NCBI RefSeq assembly: GCF_900115265.1
Contig: NZ_FOVU01000006.1
Coordinates: forward strand, 338,226-402,225
DNA length: 64,000 bases
Origin: Bradyrhizobium sp. Ghvi
GTDB lineage: Bacteria; Pseudomonadota; Alphaproteobacteria; Rhizobiales; Xanthobacteraceae
Direction of reading: 5' to 3'
Numbering within the stretch: position 1 is the first letter of the stretch; the number at the start of each line of letters is the position of its first letter. The position numbers and the translations under genes were made by a program. A model generated the notes under the pieces. It was not told where the DNA came from. It was given only the letters and a program-made list of their open reading frames with translations, and ran no database searches. Positions 60,482-64,000 of the stretch are shown one piece after another.

Positions 60482-60621
60482 TGCCCCGGACGCAGCGCAG
60501 CGCCCCCTTTGGCGGTGCGCCGCAGAGCCGGGGCCCAGCTCCCCGCAGCGGATTCGTGTCGCAACTGGGTCCGGCTCTGCAACGCAACGCGAAGGGCGTT
60601 GCATTGCGTCCGGGACACGAG
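60482..60621. repeat. Palindromic repeat, TGCCCCGGACGCAGTG family, copy 3
   Basis: TGCCCCGGACGCAGCGCAGC at the left, AGAGCCGGGGCCCAGC in the middle, GCAACGCGAAGGGCGTTGC and GTCCGGGACACGAG at the right. Confidence 0.8.
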
Positions 60622-60655
60622 ACTTGGCAAATGACGGAGTGTGTGGTGCCCGCCG

Positions 60656-61519
60656 TCACTTCGACGCGACGGCGGTGTCGTCCGCCGGCAGGCTCGCCAG
60701 GAGCGCCTGCAAGGTCGTCAGCGTCGAGTGATCGGCAACGCCGTCCAGCCGCGCGGGACGGAAGTGACGCTGGAAGGCGGTCACGACTTCCATGGTCGAT
60801 GCGTCGTATTTGCCCGTGAGCGGCACGCCATAGCCATAGCGGGCCAGCGCCTGCTGCAGGCTCAGCACCGCGTCGCTGATGGTGCCGAGCATCAGGGTCT
60901 CGCCGCGCACGACCGGGGCCGGCGTTACCCAGTGACCGACGCCGGAATTGGCGAGGGAATGCCAGGGAAATTTCTCGCCGGGATCTTTCTTGCGCGCGGG
61001 CGCGACGTCGGAATGGCCGAGCACGCGTTGTGGCACGATCTTGCGGCGGAGGATGATGCCGCGGCATAGCGCGATCACCGCCGCGATCTGCCGCAGCGGA
61101 TACTCCGGATAGCCCCAATCGTGGCCGCGGTTGATGATCTCGATTCCGATCGAGCAGGAATTGATGTCGTCCTCGCCGGCCCAGGAGGAGACGCCGGCGT
61201 GCCAGGCGCGCCGCGCTTCCGGCACGCACTGCACGATTCGGCCGTCCTCCAGCACGACGTAATGAGCCGAGACTTCGGTACCAGCCGTGCACAGCCGGGC
61301 CAGCGCGCCCTCGACGTCGGGCATGCCGGTGTAGTGCAGCACGATCATGTCGGGTTGCCGGCCCTTACTGCGCTCGCCATGATTGGGAGAGGGGATGACG
61401 TCCGAGACGATCGACGAATCCGGCTCGAACGTCCGCATGGCCGCCGCTGCCTTTGGAATCGGCAGAGCGCGCTGACGCTTCGAATCAGTTCCAGACGGCG
61501 TGGACGGACCGGACGGCAT
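60656..61519 (-). CDS. N-acetylmuramoyl-L-alanine amidase (AmiD-like) with PG-binding domain
   Basis: 287 aa from the ATG at 61519; a TTG at 61552 and an ATG at 61438 are alternatives and no start has a good ribosome site. Residues from about 40: SPNHGERSKGRQPDMIVLHYTGM (zinc His), ALARLCTAGTEVSAHYVVLEDGRIVQCVPEARRAWHAGVSSWAG, CSIGIEIINRGHDW, and the second zinc His in VLGHSDVAPARKKDPGEKFPW form an amidase_2 domain. The C-terminal 70 residues (SLQQALARYGYGVPLTGKYDASTMEVVTAFQRHF) are a peptidoglycan-binding domain. It cuts the peptide from muramic acid. No clear signal peptide. Confidence 0.9.
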   Translation of the reverse strand: MPSGPSTPSGTDSKRQRALPIPKAAAAMRTFEPDSSIVSDVIPSPNHGERSKGRQPDMIVLHYTGMPDVEGALARLCTAGTEVSAHYVVLEDGRIVQCVPEARRAWHAGVSSWAGEDDINSCSIGIEIINRGHDWGYPEYPLRQIAAVIALCRGIILRRKIVPQRVLGHSDVAPARKKDPGEKFPWHSLANSGVGHWVTPAPVVRGETLMLGTISDAVLSLQQALARYGYGVPLTGKYDASTMEVVTAFQRHFRPARLDGVADHSTLTTLQALLASLPADDTAVASK

Positions 61520-61996
61520 AAACAACTCAGAATCGGACGATGAGGGGGCCAAGCCCTTCTCTTTACTATTCCTTTACCCTCCACTCCGTGCAACCGCGCG
61601 GTGCGGTTAACGCGTGCATTTTGGGTCAGTGTGTGGATGAGGCATCACCGCCCAAGGGCCGCCCAAGAAATCGCCCAAGAAACCGTCCAAGGACCTTTTC
61701 AAGATGTAACGAGCCGATCAACGCTTTCTTAACGCTAAGCGCCGTTACTGAGAAGTGAAGAGCCGACCCGCGTCCGGAGGCGGCCAAAAGCGTTTTTGGC
61801 TCGAAATCCCATGCTTGCCCGACATATTCCACTGGGAGCACCGGGTTTGCCGCCTGGGACGACCGGGCTCGGCGTGCATGCTGGACTGGGGCTTTGTCGT
61901 GGAACCGCCGCGACGCGGAATTATTCGAGGCGTGATGGGCAGCTTCGCCCCAAAATTGACCTGCCTGCTCTCCTGCGCACGCGGCGGGCGCGAGGC
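61520..61996. other. Leader region of the division cluster
   Basis: 477 nt upstream of rsmH. No mraZ gene is present where many bacteria have it. It holds four tandem 12-bp repeats (61649-61693). Sequence from 61780 on could encode a longer N-terminus of rsmH but lacks typical conservation. The promoter is presumably here; no hexamers can be named with confidence. Confidence 0.5.
61649..61693. repeat. Four tandem 12-bp repeats upstream of rsmH
   Basis: CGCCCAAG at 61649, 61660 and 61672, and CGTCCAAG at 61684, spaced 11-12 nt, in an array of about 45 nt. Too short and too regular for CRISPR; could be a protein-binding array. Confidence 0.75.
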
Positions 61997-62986
61997 ATGA
62001 GCGACGCGCCCCACATCCCCGTGCTGGGCCGCGAGGCGGTCGCGCACCTCGCGCCGCGCGACGGCGGCATCTATGTCGATGCCACCTTCGGGGCCGGCGG
62101 CTACAGCCGCGCCATCCTCGACATATCAGGAACCTGCGTGATCGCGATCGATCGCGACAGCACCGCGATCGCCGGCGGCGCCGAGCTGGTCGCGGGCGCC
62201 GGCGGCCGGCTGACGCTGGTCGAGGATCGTTTCTCGAATCTCGCCGAGGTCTGCGCTTCGCAAGGTGTCGACGCGGTCGACGGCGTCGTGATGGACGTCG
62301 GGGTGTCGTCGATGCAGCTCGACCAGGCCGGGCGCGGTTTTTCGTTCCGCCTCGATGGTCCGCTCGACATGCGGATGGGGCAGACCGGCCCGACCGCGGC
62401 CGATGTCGTCGCGCGCGCCTCGGAAAGCGATCTGGCCGATATCATCTATCTGTTCGGCGAGGAGCGGCAGTCGCGCCGCATCGCCCGCGCCATCGTCGCG
62501 GACCGGCAGGAGACGCCGTTCACCACCACGCGCGCGCTCGCCGATCTCGTCGGTCGGGTGGTGCGCTCGAAGCCGGGCGACATTCATCCGGCGACACGGA
62601 CGTTCCAGGCGCTCCGCATCTTGGTCAACGAAGAGCTCGAGGAGCTCCAGACAGCGCTTTCTGCCGCCGAGCGCGTGCTCAAGCCCGGCGGGCGTCTCGT
62701 GGTGGTCTCGTTCCACTCGCTGGAAGACCGTATCGTCAAGAATTTCCTCGCCGAGCGGTCCAGGACCGGCGGCGGCTCGCGACATCTGCCTGAAGTGGCG
62801 CAAACGGCGCCGAGCTTCCAGCTTCTGACGCGGCGACCCGTGATCGCGGGCGAAGAGGAAGTCGCGCACAATCCGCGCGCCCGGTCCGCAAAGCTGCGTG
62901 CCGCCGAGCGGACCTCGGCGCCGGCCCATGCCGAGGACGCGCGCTCGTCCTGGCCAAGACTCTCCGACGTGATGAGGGGCGGCTAG
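61997..62986 (+). CDS. rsmH: 16S rRNA (cytosine(1402)-N4)-methyltransferase RsmH
   Basis: 329 aa, ATG at 61997 after GCGCGAGGC. RsmH (MraW) methylates C1402 of 16S rRNA using SAM. Family blocks: HIPVLGREAVAHLAPRDGGIYVDATFGAGGYSRAIL, DRDSTAIAGG, GVVMDVGVSSMQLDQAGRGFSFRLDGPLDMRM, ERQSRRIARAIVADR, RTFQALRILVNEELEEL, GGRLVVVSFHSLEDRIVKNFL and ending in HNPRARSAKLRAAERT. First gene of the division/cell-wall cluster, 3 nt before ftsL. Confidence 0.97.
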   Translation: MSDAPHIPVLGREAVAHLAPRDGGIYVDATFGAGGYSRAILDISGTCVIAIDRDSTAIAGGAELVAGAGGRLTLVEDRFSNLAEVCASQGVDAVDGVVMDVGVSSMQLDQAGRGFSFRLDGPLDMRMGQTGPTAADVVARASESDLADIIYLFGEERQSRRIARAIVADRQETPFTTTRALADLVGRVVRSKPGDIHPATRTFQALRILVNEELEELQTALSAAERVLKPGGRLVVVSFHSLEDRIVKNFLAERSRTGGGSRHLPEVAQTAPSFQLLTRRPVIAGEEEVAHNPRARSAKLRAAERTSAPAHAEDARSSWPRLSDVMRGG

Positions 62987-62989
62987 CAC

Positions 62990-63382
62990 ATGCGCTTCAT
63001 TCACCTTCTCGTCATCGGCGCGCTGATCTTCGCGGCCGCCTATGTCTACCGGATCAAGATGGATTCCACCGCCCGCGTCGAAAAAGTGCTGCGGCTGCAC
63101 GCCGAGATCCGCGAGCAGCGCGATGCGATCGCGCAGCTGCGCTCCGAATGGGCCAAGCTCGATGCGCCGTTGCGGTTGCAGGGCCTCGTCGAGCGGCATC
63201 TGCCGCTCAAGCCCGTCAACGGCACGCAATATGATTCCCTGAGGAACCTGCCGGACCGTCCGCCGCGGATGTTCAGGCCGGGCGAGCCTGATCCGATCGG
63301 GTCCATGATCAATACCATCGAAGCCGCGAGCGATCCTGATAGCGTGACGGGCTCCGTGCCTCAGCCCGAGGACAAGCAATGA
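62990..63382 (+). CDS. ftsL: Cell division protein FtsL
   Basis: 130 aa, ATG at 62990. One N-terminal membrane span (about 4-21) and a following coiled coil (ARVEKVLRLHAEIREQRDAIAQLRSEWAKLDAPLRLQGLVERHLPL). FtsL joins FtsB and FtsQ in the divisome between RsmH and FtsI genes, as usual. The C-terminal 50 residues (PPRMFRPGEPDPIGSM onward) are an extra tail. Its TGA overlaps the ATG of ftsI (ATGA), so the genes are coupled. Confidence 0.9.
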   Translation: MRFIHLLVIGALIFAAAYVYRIKMDSTARVEKVLRLHAEIREQRDAIAQLRSEWAKLDAPLRLQGLVERHLPLKPVNGTQYDSLRNLPDRPPRMFRPGEPDPIGSMINTIEAASDPDSVTGSVPQPEDKQ

Positions 63383-64000
63383 GCGCTGTTCCGGCCAAAT
63401 CCACCGCGCGGCCAGCAGAACCCTGGCGGCAGCGCCTGATCCGCAGCCTGCTCTACGGGCGCAATGTCGATCGTGCCGCCAAAGCGCGTGCGCGCGTCGG
63501 CCTCGCGATGCTGGCGTTTGCCACGGTCTATGCCCTGATCGGCGGCCGGCTCGTGATGTTCGCGATCGGCGCCGACGCGCACAGTGCGCGGCGCGCCGCG
63601 TCGCAGGAAGTGGTGGCGACCGCACGGCCCGACATCGTCGACCGCAACGGCGCGATCCTCGCGACCGACGTCAAGGCGTCCAGCCTGTTCGGCGAGCCGC
63701 GCCGCATCATCGACAAGGACGAGGCGATCGAGCTTCTGACCGCAACCGTGCCCGATCTCGACGAGGCCGAGGTGCGCGAGCGGCTGAGGACGCGCAAGGG
63801 CTTCGTCTGGCTCAAGCGCGAGATCACCGCGAAGCAGCAGCAGGACATCCACAAGCTCGGCATTCCCGGCATCGGCTTCCTGCGCGAGAACAAGCGCGTC
63901 TATCCGACCGGCAACGAGGTCGCCCACCTCATCGGTCTCGTCAACATCGACAACCAGGGCATCGCCGGCATGGAGAAGTGGCTCGACAACCAGGGCCTCG
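63379..64000 (+). CDS. ftsI: Penicillin-binding protein FtsI (5' part, cut by window end)
   Basis: 207 codons are visible. ATG at 63379 overlaps the ftsL stop. One membrane span (about 40-58, GLAMLAFATVYALIGGRLVMF) is followed by the non-catalytic dimerisation domain: ATARPDIVDRNGAILATDVKASSLFGEPRRIID, FVWLKREITAKQQQDIHKLGIPGIGFLRENKRVYPTGNEVAHLIGLVNIDNQGIAGMEKWLD. This is the septal transpeptidase of division; the catalytic domain lies beyond the window. Confidence 0.95.
   Translation, partial: MSAVPAKSTARPAEPWRQRLIRSLLYGRNVDRAAKARARVGLAMLAFATVYALIGGRLVMFAIGADAHSARRAASQEVVATARPDIVDRNGAILATDVKASSLFGEPRRIIDKDEAIELLTATVPDLDEAEVRERLRTRKGFVWLKREITAKQQQDIHKLGIPGIGFLRENKRVYPTGNEVAHLIGLVNIDNQGIAGMEKWLDNQGL

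Noticed and set aside
61649..61693. Tandem 12-bp repeats considered as a CRISPR array
   Set aside because: Units are contiguous with no spacers of 30 nt and no cas genes are near.

Overview
The window looks like chromosome of a Bradyrhizobium-type alphaproteobacterium (order Hyphomicrobiales/Rhizobiales). The evidence is high GC throughout, the gene families present (DUF6429, DUF2277, DUF4403, extensin-like M15 proteins, ThiO-type thiamine operon), a class A RNase P RNA, the rsmH-ftsL-ftsI order at the right end, and a very high density of intergenic palindromic repeats, including the GCATGATCCGGAAAAG element common in this order. This is inferred from remembered family features, not from a search. 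No tRNA, rRNA, IS element, prophage, CRISPR array or replication origin was seen.

Layout. 0-9 kb: small dispersed genes (secreted alpha/beta hydrolase, SnoaL-like protein facing an ArsR-type regulator, a 32-triplet collagen-like protein, a Fis-type HTH protein, an SDR, a J-domain protein, two tandem paralogous secreted proteins each with its own terminator). 8.4-13.2 kb: accessory stretch with four copies of one palindromic repeat, a GST gene truncated exactly at a repeat, an HD hydrolase, a Mug-like glycosylase, and an antitoxin followed by a frameshifted ParE/RelE toxin. 13.4-18.4 kb: thiamine operon thiO-thiS-thiG-thiE-thiC on the minus strand, led by a TPP riboswitch that runs into the thiO ribosome binding site; two palindromic repeats sit inside the operon. 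18.5-24 kb: lytic transglycosylase, OmpR-type two-component pair, PRC-barrel protein, branched-chain amino acid type binding protein. 24.1-28.5 kb: polyamine-type ABC importer (ATPase, binding protein, two permeases). 28.6-36.2 kb: DUF4403, beta-propeller, an unusual two-winged-helix regulator facing a DUF899 operon, GNAT, fumarase-superfamily lyase, L,D-transpeptidase.

36.4-42.4 kb: a probable membrane-lipid neighbourhood (glycosyltransferase, phospholipid N-methyltransferase type enzyme, Mpo1/DUF962-like membrane protein, class III aminotransferase, phosphatidylserine decarboxylase) plus a Nudix hydrolase. 42.6-46.6 kb: low-complexity envelope proteins (FecR domain, DUF2147 domain, extensin-like lipoprotein). 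47-50.8 kb: TetR regulator, 21-bp palindromic operator and an EmrA/EmrB-type drug efflux pair. 51.3-58.1 kb: ABC exporter, MATE pump, TauE/SafE permease, MocR-type regulator facing DUF983, alpha/beta hydrolase. 58.3-58.7 kb: rnpB (minus). 58.8-60.5 kb: YCII/DGPF protein with an ECF42-type sigma factor. 60.7-64 kb: amidase, then the left end of the division/cell-wall cluster (rsmH, ftsL, ftsI cut by the window edge).

What stands out is mostly at the level of DNA elements: repeat ends that supply stop codons to neighbouring genes, a gene truncated by such a repeat, a dead toxin beside an intact antitoxin, well-defined operators for a TetR and a MocR regulator, and several unusual proteins (collagen-like protein without a signal peptide, Mug relative without the catalytic Asn, double winged-helix regulator). 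No clearly novel multi-gene defence or biosynthetic system was found.
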